Of a DNA stretch of 64,000 nt, positions 18,770 through 28,464 are shown one piece after another. The notes under the pieces were generated by a model, which saw only the letters and a list, made by a program, of their open reading frames with translations, had not been told where the DNA came from and ran no database searches. The stretch is from positions 154,352 to 218,351 of the forward strand of contig DATGQZ010000043.1 in assembly GCA_035303945.1 (NCBI GenBank), written 5' to 3'. Source of the DNA: DATGMS01 sp035303945. GTDB taxonomy: Bacteria > Bacteroidota > Bacteroidia > Cytophagales > Cyclobacteriaceae. The first letter of the stretch is position 1. Each line of letters begins with the position of its first letter. The position numbers were made by a program, and so were the translations under genes.

Positions 18770-19114
18770 TGTTCCCCAGCGATAAAAGCTGTAACTGAAA
18801 AGCTGAAATAAACATCCCCTATCACATCAGATCACGCACTTCAACCATCGGTTAAAAAATGGAAATCCACGAAGATTCGGCAAAAAATAAATTACTTCTA
18901 TCGCATCCCGCTGTTTGGAAACACAATAATATTGATTAAGCGACCCTACTCATTGATTTGAGCGCTACGGTCCTTTTCAAAAAGGCACACCGAAACAACC
19001 ATCGGAAAACGGAGAGCTTACTTCAGACTTTTTCTTTTACGTAGAAGGTCTAAAAATCACCACTTAGCCTACTTTAAAACCATAGCATATTACCCACCCT
19101 TTTTCTCTTTCAAT
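18770..19114. other. Gene-free stretch between the yggS promoter and the S41 gene
   Basis: About 345 bp between two minus-strand genes. No credible ORF, RNA gene or strong terminator was seen. A wobble-rich hairpin (AGAC.../...GTCT near 19026-19052) lacks a T run on either strand. Confidence 0.5.
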
Positions 19115-20119
19115 CTACCGCAGCATCCGCAAGGCAGTCTCAATCAAGGTATCCCGATTTCGTCGCAAGTCTGGCTCGCGCATTTGTACCGGGACATCTA
19201 CACCTACGCCAGGCTCGATCTGCTCCCCATTCAGATCAATGGTCTGTGTCACAGAAAGCCTGTATTGCCAACCATTAGGCAATTCGCCCGAAGAAGGTGC
19301 CCCTCCACCTCCACCGGTCTGATCTCCCAAGATGGTTACATTGGGCAAAGTCTTCATCATCTGTACGAAGAAGGAAGTGGCACTATAGCAGGCCCTGTTA
19401 GTAAGCACAATCACTTTTCCTTCAAAACGACGGCCCGCTCTCGATGGAAAAGTAAGGGTTGCCCATTCCGAAAATTCATTAGGTCCCGGTCCCGTCTTCC
19501 TGCGTTCTTTGGCATAGGCAACTTCCTTATCGGTAAAGCAGGACGCCAACTTGCGGGCATTGCTCAGGTTTCCGCCGCCATTGTTGCGCACATCGATGAT
19601 GATACCTTTGAGGGATGCCGCTCGCTGCATCACAATCTCCAGATGGCTCTCGGCAATATCGCTGGAAAAGGAAGGATAATAAATGTACAGCACTGACTCA
19701 AGGATTTGGTTCCGAAGGGGCCCTGTAAGCCGAAAATCCCTCCCAAGGTAATACCTTTCCACAATGGTAGGATCAAAGTTTGCGGGATGCCCCAAATACC
19801 AGTCCCAGTTTCTACTTCGGTCAAATTCGGAGCTCAGGTTGACATGCCCATCCTTCAACTCGTAGAGCATGTCGCCCATAAGATCAAAAAGCTCCTGCCG
19901 ACTCATATTTTCCCTTACCATGGGGCGGTATTTGTCCCTGATTTGTACCCAATCAATTTCCTTCAGTTCAAAAAAGGAGTAGCGATTCCTCACATCTTCC
20001 CACAGAAAATCGAAATTAGCCAAATTGTCGCTCTTGGGATCCGGACCGATCAATTGTTCTTCGCATGAGAACAACAGGTAGCTAAGGCCAATAAACAAGA
20101 CAAAAACTGTTCTTTTCAT
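19115..20119 (-). CDS. S41-family peptidase lipoprotein
   Basis: A 334-residue tail-specific-protease-like enzyme with a lipoprotein signal (LLFSC, Cys19). The S41 core is visible: DGHVNL (His92), GIIIDVRNNGGGN (172-184), the nucleophile region TNRACYSATSF (Ser246) and LGDQTGGGGGAPSSGELPNG. No PDZ domain is obvious. It probably faces the periplasm from a lipid anchor. Its ATG overlaps the stop of the upstream outer-membrane protein gene (ATGA), so the two are translationally coupled. The substrate is unknown. Confidence 0.87.
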   Translation of the reverse strand: MKRTVFVLFIGLSYLLFSCEEQLIGPDPKSDNLANFDFLWEDVRNRYSFFELKEIDWVQIRDKYRPMVRENMSRQELFDLMGDMLYELKDGHVNLSSEFDRSRNWDWYLGHPANFDPTIVERYYLGRDFRLTGPLRNQILESVLYIYYPSFSSDIAESHLEIVMQRAASLKGIIIDVRNNGGGNLSNARKLASCFTDKEVAYAKERRKTGPGPNEFSEWATLTFPSRAGRRFEGKVIVLTNRACYSATSFFVQMMKTLPNVTILGDQTGGGGGAPSSGELPNGWQYRLSVTQTIDLNGEQIEPGVGVDVPVQMREPDLRRNRDTLIETALRMLR

Positions 20120-20916
20120 AGACGTGCAGCTAGACTAATATACCAAGTGCCTCCACTTTGACTCACTGTATTGGTGGACCTCAATTGATAAAATTCAAAA
20201 TCATAACCAAACGTGATCTTGTTGCCTGATCTTAAAGGATATACAATCTTCGGTTTGATGCCAAAGTTGAAGGCGTTTTCTGGGTGAATCACCCGGACAG
20301 AATGAATCAGACTCTTGCTGATGGATGACTCCCGATTAAGAAAACCCATAGGATAGCTGGAGGTGTAAGACGGCCTGATCATCATCCCGATCAACTGTAC
20401 ATGCGCCGATGCCTGCAGCCACACTTCCCTCCCATTGAACTGAAAAGGGGCAGCATAGCTGAAGGCTGGTCCTACATTGGTAAAATACTCATAATGATCT
20501 TTAAAATTGACAAAATAGGCATTGAATCGGTGGCTGAATACATTGTTGACATGCCAGCCCCATGAAAAAGCTTTGTCCGATTTCCCTGCATAAAGTACAG
20601 TTAGCTGAAGATTTCCCCTCCTATAATCCACCGAATTTTTATACTTATTTCTTTGTATGCCGGCAGCTAAATCCAATACCAATGCTGTGCTATGCTTCGC
20701 TGTCTGTCTGTCCCAACCCAACCCCGCAAAAAAACCACTGCCAGCATACAAAAGTGGCGACATTCCTTTGTCCCGACTGCCGATGTGATCCCAACCCGTC
20801 TTTACCTGTAGATAGTTGCTGTTCTGGGCCTGGGCTACATGAAACCAACCCAACAGCACCAGAGTGCATAAAGTCCTTAAGCAAAAAATAAAGGTTTTCT
20901 GTAGTCCTGGGTTCAT
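20116..20916 (-). CDS. Uncharacterised outer-membrane protein, probable beta-barrel
   Basis: 266 residues with a signal peptide ending at HVAQAQN. The mature part alternates aromatic and polar residues in strand-like blocks (for example YLQVKTGWDHIG, FGYDFEFYQL, WYISLAARL) and ends in a pattern resembling a terminal barrel strand. I do not recognise the family. It is translationally coupled to the downstream S41 peptidase lipoprotein, which suggests a shared role, perhaps in processing or maturing a surface component. Confidence 0.7.
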   Translation of the reverse strand: MNPGLQKTFIFCLRTLCTLVLLGWFHVAQAQNSNYLQVKTGWDHIGSRDKGMSPLLYAGSGFFAGLGWDRQTAKHSTALVLDLAAGIQRNKYKNSVDYRRGNLQLTVLYAGKSDKAFSWGWHVNNVFSHRFNAYFVNFKDHYEYFTNVGPAFSYAAPFQFNGREVWLQASAHVQLIGMMIRPSYTSSYPMGFLNRESSISKSLIHSVRVIHPENAFNFGIKPKIVYPLRSGNKITFGYDFEFYQLRSTNTVSQSGGTWYISLAARL

Positions 20917-21059
20917 CTGATGGTGTTGCGCCTAAGCAATAGGTGTCAAGATACATTATTCTTTAGGCATTAGCGTTGTAAAAGCCTATGAAACTAAAGA
21001 AAAAAATTGACATAATCCACCCTTTTCTGTGTTATCACTGTCATTTTAGCCAGATCTCG

Positions 21060-22763
21060 TCATGCAGGCCAGGGGGATTTACCAGTTACATCACCTGACT
21101 CCCTCTCTAGCCAATAGTATCTTTTGCCGGTAGCCTCTAACAGCTCCGCGCTATTGCCCGACCAAATATGCAGCAGCATCTCCGGTATAAGCTTCAAATC
21201 CCACATCAAAGAGGCCGTCCAAACCTGATACCCTTTCCCTTCTAATTCCTTCTTTACCGCTTCTTCACAGATGATGTAAGGGTATTGGTCCAAATAAGAC
21301 TGGAAATCATCCCTGGGAAGATCCGTCATGTAATAGTCTTTTCCCAAACCTATTCTGATCTTGCTGCCGGTATGTAGATGGCCTATAAATGCTATTTGGC
21401 TGCCCTTCGGGATTTGATGCTCGGTTACAAACTGTTTCACCTGCGTCCCTTGGTGCGGTAGTGACAACTGATAGGTGATAAAGGAGAGGTTAAAAAATAT
21501 CAACATCATCGCCACGCTCAGCCACAAATAGAGCTGACGTCCCTTTCGGACGCTGCTCACCATGGACACAAGAATAATCAGCGATAATACCATCCCTGCA
21601 TATATCCAGCCGCTCGCTCCTAAGCCAATATTCAAGTACACGCCACCGGCTAAGAGGATAATGTTCAATCCTAGAAGGAAGTAGATAAATAGCTTGATCG
21701 CTTTACCTTTGCCCTTAGAAGAACTTTGAATCAACAACCAGGCAAGGGCTACCGCCGCAACCGGAGTGACGGGCAACAAATACCGCTCATAAAACTTGAT
21801 GACTAAGCCTGACATAAGAATGATGCCTAGCACCCAGATCAGCACCCATCCCAAAAAAGCGGCGTGTTGGGTAGACATTAGCCTTAATTTTTCCCTTATC
21901 TTTTTTAAGCCTAGGAAAAACCAGGGAAAAAACAGCACAAACATCAGCACTACCGCCATCATTAGGTTCATCACCACCGTCCAGGCTCTTCCCGTTACCC
22001 GCTCGCCAACTTGATCTCCCAAAAATGAATCAAGATAAGTAGCACCAAATTTCACATACATGGACACAAACCAAAATACCGCTATGGCCAAGGCCACCAT
22101 AATGGCTGGAAAATACAGCAAAGTCTTAATATGAACGCGTTGCCAGGGATTCAGGAGTAAATAAAGCAAGCCAAGCCCTCCGATAGCCGCAGCAGGCAAA
22201 CCCTTGGCCTGAAAAGCCAATGCTAATCCGACATACATGATCCACAGGTACTTTTTCGAGGCATCATTGCCATAGCGCAACAAGCCTGCAAAACCCCAAG
22301 CGCTAAGGGTAATACATAAGGTCAGTACAATATCCGGAATGGATCGGGTACTACTAAATATCAACACAGGGTGACTGGCGATGATCAGGCTGCTTAGTGT
22401 GGCTATCCTTCGATCGGAGAAAATCACCGTGGCTATCTTATGCACCAATACAATGGTCATTGCGCCTGCCAATAGAAAGAATATCCGCGATGCAAAGGGT
22501 GTAATACCAAAAAGCTTAAAACCCGCTAATACACCCCAATAAGTTAGAATCGGCTTTTTAAAGCGCAGCTCTCCACTCCCCAGATAGGTTGTCAGGTAAT
22601 CCCCATTTTGCATCATTTGTACAGCCGCATCAGAATAATACATCTCATCTGGATAATGCATGTGAAAATCCAGTGCAAAGGGGCCAATGAAAACAACAAA
22701 AAGTACGGCGATAAACCAAGGTGATTCTTGTAATGGTTTATACTGACTGCTGATCCTCCTCAT
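21060..22763 (-). CDS. ArnT-like GT39-family glycosyltransferase, polytopic membrane protein
   Basis: A 567-residue GT-C fold protein. The N-terminal first loop has the PDEMYYSDAAVQMMQNGDY pattern (acidic pair near the membrane) and FKKPILTYW, typical of PMT/ArnT-like enzymes that use polyprenyl-phosphate sugars. About a dozen hydrophobic helices follow, then a soluble C-terminal domain of about 120 residues. It may modify lipid A, proteins or a surface glycan; the donor and acceptor are unknown. The ATG at 22763 is preferred over a TTG at 22772. It stands alone. Confidence 0.87.
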   Translation of the reverse strand: MRRISSQYKPLQESPWFIAVLFVVFIGPFALDFHMHYPDEMYYSDAAVQMMQNGDYLTTYLGSGELRFKKPILTYWGVLAGFKLFGITPFASRIFFLLAGAMTIVLVHKIATVIFSDRRIATLSSLIIASHPVLIFSSTRSIPDIVLTLCITLSAWGFAGLLRYGNDASKKYLWIMYVGLALAFQAKGLPAAAIGGLGLLYLLLNPWQRVHIKTLLYFPAIMVALAIAVFWFVSMYVKFGATYLDSFLGDQVGERVTGRAWTVVMNLMMAVVLMFVLFFPWFFLGLKKIREKLRLMSTQHAAFLGWVLIWVLGIILMSGLVIKFYERYLLPVTPVAAVALAWLLIQSSSKGKGKAIKLFIYFLLGLNIILLAGGVYLNIGLGASGWIYAGMVLSLIILVSMVSSVRKGRQLYLWLSVAMMLIFFNLSFITYQLSLPHQGTQVKQFVTEHQIPKGSQIAFIGHLHTGSKIRIGLGKDYYMTDLPRDDFQSYLDQYPYIICEEAVKKELEGKGYQVWTASLMWDLKLIPEMLLHIWSGNSAELLEATGKRYYWLERESGDVTGKSPWPA

Positions 22764-22890
22764 AGTTGACAATAAAGGCCAAAGTTAAGAAGGTTTCATA
22801 GAATTCTAGCATGAACCGGGTATTGCTGCTGTCCTGAGGCGAATGAGATACGATGCACAACTGCCCTATCTTCAAGGCAACAGCCTTAAC

Positions 22891-22918
22891 AAAAAAGAAG
22901 CCCAGCCATAAGCCGGGC
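22891..22918 (-). terminator. Terminator of the SusCD-M14 operon
   Basis: On the minus strand the stem GCCCGGC/GCTGGGC (one G-U pair, five-base loop) is followed by TTCTTTTTT. It lies 25 bp past the stop of the second M14 gene. Confidence 0.8.
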
Positions 22919-22942
22919 ATCTCTCATCGAAAAATTAACTTA

Positions 22943-25693
22943 TCACTGTGTTTGGTAAAGGGTGTTAAACAGCAGTTTAAAGGTTCCGTGCGACTGGGCG
23001 CGGAATGTAATTTCCGGACTAAAGGCGTATAACTGCCCTTTTCCTACCGGAGCAACAAAGGAGGTAATACCATCCTTAAGATAAGACTGACCCCAGCCCC
23101 AGCCGCTCTTCAATGGCGCATCGGTGTCAAACCAAGACAAGGCTTTCACACCTTGACTGAAGGCTTCAGGTTTAAATTTAAAAACTGGATTGTTATTGAA
23201 CATCACATCCACTTCCTCCTTCATACCCCAGTTAGCAGGATGGCTGCCATCCGTTTTAATTTTCAGAATACTACCAGGTACATAGTATTTCTCACCGGGA
23301 AGTGGTTTCTCATTGCCTTGTCTGTCCAGTTCCACCAAAGCGTTCGCCACCGGCAATCCGAGATGATAAGCCAAGACGGTGCTGCTGCCTATAGTTACGA
23401 CTTTACCGCCTTGCTCCATAAACTGCTTCAGCTGAGGCACAGACTTGTCAGGCGTGATGCTGCCCAACATACGGTGGTAAGAAGCAGGAATTTCGTTTTC
23501 TTCCGGCAGCCTGCCATAGCGCATCTCTGTTCCACCTACAGGGGGTATCCCTCCACTAATAAACAATATGGCGTCGTATTTCGCATTCAAATTGCCGGCA
23601 TCAATATCTTTGGGGAATACCACTTGGAAATCGAAATGAAATTGCTCCATCAACCAGCGAACCCAACCTGAAGGCATAGATCCACCATAGTTGTCAAACA
23701 AAGCGATTCTACTAGGCTTGATTTTAACCATGCCTGAGGTGTCTTTCGCCTTTACACCTTCAGCCTTGGTACCCCATTCCGCATTTGCTTTGGCGAGAAT
23801 TTCATGGCCTTCCTGAGGGACATAAAAAGATCCAGCAGGAAAATCACCGTTGGCCTCCGTAATCCTAAACACGTCAATCCCAGCTTTTAACAGGTCATTA
23901 ACAGCAATAAAGGAATTATTAACTTGGGCACTAAGCATATAGCCTGACTTGAAGACTTTGAGATCAGTGGCTGGTGGGGCTTGAATTTCTCCATAAGCAA
24001 CTTGTTCAAAAGGCCCGTCAAACCCTTCCAGCACCCTATCATATTCCGCACCCATTTGGAAGGCCAAAGTCCAACCAGCAGCATCATAAGGTCTGATGGG
24101 AGGTCCACCGGGATATTGGAAGTCATTAGGATAATCCTGTGGCTCAAACATGTCCAGGATGTGTGGTCTGAAGGCTTGGTCTGTCTTCACAATATAGGAT
24201 CCCTTTGCATAGCTTTTTCCTTGCACTTTAAAGGCATCGGTAGCTTTTTCAACGCGGATGCCGGTGCGGATCAGCGCATTGACAAACTGTATGGCTGTAG
24301 CAAAGTCTTTCTGATCGGAAGGAATGATGTATCCCCTTGGATCTCTGGATGCAGGTGCTTGAAACACGCTGTCATAATAGATCAAAGGAATGGTGCTTGC
24401 CCTAAATCCTTCAATAGGTTTTACTTTTCCTGCCTTTACATCTCTGTCAAATGCAGTCTTAATGGCCTCCACCTTTTTAGGATACGGGGTCCAAAAGTCC
24501 TGGCTGCCTTTGTTGATGGAGTTTTTCCCCATAGCATAAATATTATACAGCAGGTGATCACTGTTTCTCGCAGCATAATCAAGTACCGCATAGTTCATAG
24601 ACAAAGAATAGTCGATGGACTGGCGGAAATGCCAGGTTTTTTGTGGCATGACCGGATTAGGTGTTTTATTGTTCGGGATCATCCTCTCGGGTACCAAGGG
24701 CACATCTTCCGGATTAGGCCCGCCAATGATTTCGGTCAGGATACCAATCATGTTGTGGAAGTGAGTGGTGGTACGCAAGCCTCCATTGTACCAGGTGGAA
24801 AAGGTGGAACCTTCCAATCGGGTAAAGCCGGGCTTGTTCTCAGCATTGAGGCGGTTGTACATGGCCGCACCCACCGCATCAATGCCCGTCACCATCATCG
24901 GATCAAAAACGTGGTTGAAAGGATCACGGTAGGGAGGACCTGCTAACACCGACCCTGCAGGACCGCGTTGGTGGTGGTTGTACATGATTTGCGGTATCCA
25001 TTCCACAAAGAGCTGATTGCCCATATTGCGGGATTCCTTCATGTTCATGATGTAAAAATCCCTGTTGTTGTCATGCCCTATATATTTTTGGTACAAGGTA
25101 GGCAGATAGGAAAGGCTGCGCTTTTCGCGATCTTTTTCCCGCATATACCAGTTGGACACCAATTCCTGTCCATCAGGGTTGGCATGCACAAACAATATGA
25201 TCACGTTGTCCAGAATCCGCTGCGTCTCAGCATCTTTGCGGGTGAGTATCTGATACATCGTTTCGATCAACTGATGGATGCCTACAGTCTCAGTGGCATG
25301 AAGGCCACCGTCAATCCACACCACCGCCTTGCCTTCAGCAGCCAATTGCCGAGCGGCCGCATCATCTATGCCTTCCGCACGAGCCAGTTTTGTAGAAATT
25401 TCTTTATAGCGGTCCAACTTGGCATGATTGGCTTCGGAAGTGACGATCATCATATAATGGTTTCTTCCCTCCTCTGTTTGTCCGATCACCTCCAGCTTGG
25501 CCAATTTGGAGACAGCTGCCAATTTTTTCCAATAGGCTTCGGTTTGGGTAAAGGTAGCCAGATGGTAGTCATCGCCGATGTTGAATCCAAAATGCTCTTT
25601 TGGACTGGGCACCTGACTCCAGGCTATTCCAGTAACAAAGGCTAAGAGAACAGCCAATGCCACTGAGCGCACATAAGATTTTAGCTTTAGCAT
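22943..25693 (-). CDS. M14-family zinc carboxypeptidase, second tandem copy
   Basis: A 916-residue exported metallopeptidase. The signal peptide ends near GIAWSQ. The M14 domain has the zinc ligands His132/Glu135 (GGLHATE) and His170 (FVHANPDG), the substrate-binding GHDNNRDF near residue 207, and a probable catalytic Glu321 in ILTEIIG. The C-terminal half contains a ThuA/glutamine-amidotransferase-like stretch (IALFDNYGGSMPSGW and FISGGIPP). It is a tandem paralogue of the upstream gene: same length and motif order, clearly diverged. It is last in a SusC-SusD operon, so it probably trims peptides before or after capture. Confidence 0.9.
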   Translation of the reverse strand: MLKLKSYVRSVALAVLLAFVTGIAWSQVPSPKEHFGFNIGDDYHLATFTQTEAYWKKLAAVSKLAKLEVIGQTEEGRNHYMMIVTSEANHAKLDRYKEISTKLARAEGIDDAAARQLAAEGKAVVWIDGGLHATETVGIHQLIETMYQILTRKDAETQRILDNVIILFVHANPDGQELVSNWYMREKDREKRSLSYLPTLYQKYIGHDNNRDFYIMNMKESRNMGNQLFVEWIPQIMYNHHQRGPAGSVLAGPPYRDPFNHVFDPMMVTGIDAVGAAMYNRLNAENKPGFTRLEGSTFSTWYNGGLRTTTHFHNMIGILTEIIGGPNPEDVPLVPERMIPNNKTPNPVMPQKTWHFRQSIDYSLSMNYAVLDYAARNSDHLLYNIYAMGKNSINKGSQDFWTPYPKKVEAIKTAFDRDVKAGKVKPIEGFRASTIPLIYYDSVFQAPASRDPRGYIIPSDQKDFATAIQFVNALIRTGIRVEKATDAFKVQGKSYAKGSYIVKTDQAFRPHILDMFEPQDYPNDFQYPGGPPIRPYDAAGWTLAFQMGAEYDRVLEGFDGPFEQVAYGEIQAPPATDLKVFKSGYMLSAQVNNSFIAVNDLLKAGIDVFRITEANGDFPAGSFYVPQEGHEILAKANAEWGTKAEGVKAKDTSGMVKIKPSRIALFDNYGGSMPSGWVRWLMEQFHFDFQVVFPKDIDAGNLNAKYDAILFISGGIPPVGGTEMRYGRLPEENEIPASYHRMLGSITPDKSVPQLKQFMEQGGKVVTIGSSTVLAYHLGLPVANALVELDRQGNEKPLPGEKYYVPGSILKIKTDGSHPANWGMKEEVDVMFNNNPVFKFKPEAFSQGVKALSWFDTDAPLKSGWGWGQSYLKDGITSFVAPVGKGQLYAFSPEITFRAQSHGTFKLLFNTLYQTQ

Positions 25694-25698
25694 AAGTG

Positions 25699-28449
25699 TT
25701 ATTTATTGTTATAGAGGTATAATTCGTTGAAAAGAAACTTAAAGGTGCCATGAGACTGTGCCCTGAAAGTAATCTCCGGGCCATATACCAAGAGTTTTCC
25801 TTTGCCTACTTGGGATTCAAAAGCTGCCACACCATTGAGCAAATATTCTTGTCCCCATGCCCAACCGCTGCGCAATGGCTGGGAATCAGCAAACCAAACC
25901 AATGGCTTAACACCTTTGAGATGCGCATCGGGAGCAAGCTTAAACACCGGGCTGTTGTTGAATACAAGATCCACTTTTTCACCCATGCCCCAAACCGCGG
26001 GAGCATCGCTAGCTACTTTTGCCTGCAGGATGCTGCCCGGGATATAATACTTGTCCCCGGCTAAAGGCTTGGCCGATCCATCCACGCTTTTTTCTTCCAA
26101 AGCATCCGTGACCGGCAGCCCCAAGTGAAAGGCCAAATAGCTGCTGCTTCCAACCGTGAAGATTTTACCTCCCGCCTCCAAGAACTTCTTCAATTGAGGC
26201 AGGGACTTATCCTCAGTGATATTGCCGAGCAAAGGCCGGTATTCCGCTGCTACTTCCTCCGGTGCAGGTTGACGGCTGCGTCCGAATTCGGTAGTCGAAC
26301 CAAAGCTTTTGGGAATGCCGGTGCTGATACACAGGATCACATCATACTTGGCAGCTAGATTCCCTTTATCAATATCCTGAGGGAAGATCACGTCTATGGG
26401 AAAGTTATATTTCTCCATAATAAATCTCACCCAGCCGGAAGGCATAGATCCCCCATACACATCCAACAGGGCAACCCTTGCTGGTTTCACTTCAACACTG
26501 AACTTTGCGATGTCCACCCCGCTCACCGGCACAGGGCTTATTCCCGAGCTCTCTATTGACTTCGTTAACATGGTGCTTGATTTGGCAGGCACATAAAATG
26601 ACCCTGCAGGCAGCCCAGCGGACGGTTCGGTAAGCCTTCTGAGCTTCACCCCCTGCTTTAAAAGCAAATTGGCAACTTTATAGGTATTGTTCGTCCGTGC
26701 ATCCAACAGATAACCACCTGGTGAGTCCGCAACAGTAGGCGTTGTCGGCGTCTGCAACACTCCATAAGGAATTGCTTCAAAGGGCCCATCAACCTCCTCC
26801 AATATCCTGTCGAATGTCAGCCCCATCTGATAAGCCAAGGTCCAGCCTGCAGCGTCATAAGGTCTTACGGGAGGTCCTCCTGGGTACTGAAAATCGTTGG
26901 GGTGATCCTGAGGCTCGAACATATCCAACACATGAGGCCTAAATGCCTGGGCCGTTTTGACGATGTAGGAGCCTTTTGGATATGCCTTTCCTTGTACGGT
27001 GAAGTCTGCGGTCGCTTGATGAATCTGTATACCTGACTTGATCAATGCGTTCACAAATTCTATCGCCCGAGGAAAATCTTCCTGATCAGCCGGCAGAACA
27101 AAAGCTCGCGGATCCCGCAGTGCCTTATCGGCAAAGATCTTATCGTAATAAGATTGGGGGATGCCACCCCGGAGATAATAGGGGACATCCGGATCAGGCT
27201 TCACCTTACCGGCCTTCTTGTCCGCCTCATAGTCCTTTTCTATTTGCGCGATATAACGTGGCAATAGGCTCCAAGTATCCGAACTGCCTTTTTCTATAGC
27301 GTTTCTTCCCATTTTGTAAATGTTAAAAAGCAGCGCTTTACCATTGTTGCTGGCATAGTTCAGAATCGCATAGTTTAAAGAAACCGAATAGTCAATCGAC
27401 TGACGAAATTTCCATTGCTGCGGCATCACAGGATAAGGGGTGTCATTGTTGGCCAACAAGCGCTGCGGAATAAAGGGGATCTCGGAGGGGGTGGGATTCC
27501 CAATTATCTCCGTAAGAATTCCGATCATATTATGGAAATAGGGAGCCGTCCGTAAGCCGCCGTTCCACCAGGTAGAATACACTGAACCGTCCAATCGGGT
27601 GTAGCCTGGCTTGTCCTCGCCATTTAAGGTATTGATCATGGCGGCAGCTACCCCGTCTATCCCTGTGATCAGCAAAGGATCCAGCGCGTGGTTGAAGGGA
27701 TCACGGTAAGGAGGTCCAGCCACAACCGTCCCGGCAGGCCCTGACTGATGGTGGTTATAAATAATCTGAGGCATCCATTCCAGATACTGTTGCTTGGAAA
27801 TATTGGTACTCTCCTTCAGGTTGTTCATGTAAAAGTCCCTGTTGTTGTCGTGACCCGCATATTTCTCATACAGGCGCGGGATGTTCAGGTTTCTCTTTTT
27901 GGGATCTTCCTCAGACATGTACCAATCCGCCACCAACTCGTGTCCATCGGGATTGGCATGTACCATAAGAATAATCACCTTATCCAGGATATTGAGTGTC
28001 TCTTCATCCTTACGGCTGACCAACTGATAATAGGTCTCAATAAGCTGGTGTGCCCCTACCGTCTCGGTAGAATGCAAGCCTCCATCTATCCATACTACCG
28101 GTTTGCCCTCAGCAATCAATGCTTTTGCCTCCTCCGGAGAAAGCTCGGCCCGGGCAAGCCTTTGGGAAATCTCCTTATACCTGTCCAGCTTTTTGTGGTT
28201 TTCCGGCGAGGTTACGATCATCATCGGCTGACTTCTGCCCTCTTCCGTCAGACCTATGTCCACGTACTTCACACGGTCTGATAGCTCGGCCACTTTTTTA
28301 AAATACGCCTCAGCCTGGGTAAAATTGGCAAGCTGATAATCATCACCAATATCAAATCCAAAGTGCTCCTTGGGACTGGGTATACCCTGTCCTACTGCAT
28401 GGAATACCAATAGTATCCATACAACAATCACAAATAATAATCTTCTCAT
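25699..28449 (-). CDS. M14-family zinc carboxypeptidase, first tandem copy
   Basis: A 916-residue exported M14 peptidase with signal peptide ending near FHAVGQ. Zinc ligands are His126/Glu129 (GGLHSTE) and the His in MVHANPDG, with GHDNNRDF and ILTEIIG also present. It is 5 bp upstream of its paralogue, and both begin their mature parts with IPSPKEHFGF/VPSPKEHFGF-type sequence. The C-terminal domain (VALLDVYGGSMPSGW) resembles a degenerate amidotransferase-like fold. The two copies may differ in side-chain preference, but that cannot be read here. Confidence 0.9.
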   Translation of the reverse strand: MRRLLFVIVVWILLVFHAVGQGIPSPKEHFGFDIGDDYQLANFTQAEAYFKKVAELSDRVKYVDIGLTEEGRSQPMMIVTSPENHKKLDRYKEISQRLARAELSPEEAKALIAEGKPVVWIDGGLHSTETVGAHQLIETYYQLVSRKDEETLNILDKVIILMVHANPDGHELVADWYMSEEDPKKRNLNIPRLYEKYAGHDNNRDFYMNNLKESTNISKQQYLEWMPQIIYNHHQSGPAGTVVAGPPYRDPFNHALDPLLITGIDGVAAAMINTLNGEDKPGYTRLDGSVYSTWWNGGLRTAPYFHNMIGILTEIIGNPTPSEIPFIPQRLLANNDTPYPVMPQQWKFRQSIDYSVSLNYAILNYASNNGKALLFNIYKMGRNAIEKGSSDTWSLLPRYIAQIEKDYEADKKAGKVKPDPDVPYYLRGGIPQSYYDKIFADKALRDPRAFVLPADQEDFPRAIEFVNALIKSGIQIHQATADFTVQGKAYPKGSYIVKTAQAFRPHVLDMFEPQDHPNDFQYPGGPPVRPYDAAGWTLAYQMGLTFDRILEEVDGPFEAIPYGVLQTPTTPTVADSPGGYLLDARTNNTYKVANLLLKQGVKLRRLTEPSAGLPAGSFYVPAKSSTMLTKSIESSGISPVPVSGVDIAKFSVEVKPARVALLDVYGGSMPSGWVRFIMEKYNFPIDVIFPQDIDKGNLAAKYDVILCISTGIPKSFGSTTEFGRSRQPAPEEVAAEYRPLLGNITEDKSLPQLKKFLEAGGKIFTVGSSSYLAFHLGLPVTDALEEKSVDGSAKPLAGDKYYIPGSILQAKVASDAPAVWGMGEKVDLVFNNSPVFKLAPDAHLKGVKPLVWFADSQPLRSGWAWGQEYLLNGVAAFESQVGKGKLLVYGPEITFRAQSHGTFKFLFNELYLYNNK

Positions 28450-28464
28450 ACGCTATGGGAGCTA

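Noticed and set aside
18770..19114. tRNA or small RNA gene in the gap
   Set aside because: No cloverleaf, no GGTTCRA-type T-loop and no promoter plus terminator pair could be found.
22780..22787. Promoter of the GT39 gene (minus-strand TAACTTTG)
   Set aside because: The -7 box matches and lies 17 bp before the ATG, but there is no -33 element at the right spacing. I did not list it as a feature.
22738..22920. 60-residue frame upstream of the GT39 gene
   Set aside because: It overlaps the GT39 start and the terminator of the M14 operon and shows no family features.
23981..24946. 321-residue plus-strand frame inside the M14 gene
   Set aside because: Long, but antisense to a conserved peptidase with intact catalytic motifs; it has no recognisable domain.
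22943..28449. Recent duplication or assembly artefact of the M14 genes
   Set aside because: The two copies share motifs and length but differ throughout, including signal peptides and many loop residues, so this is an old tandem duplication.
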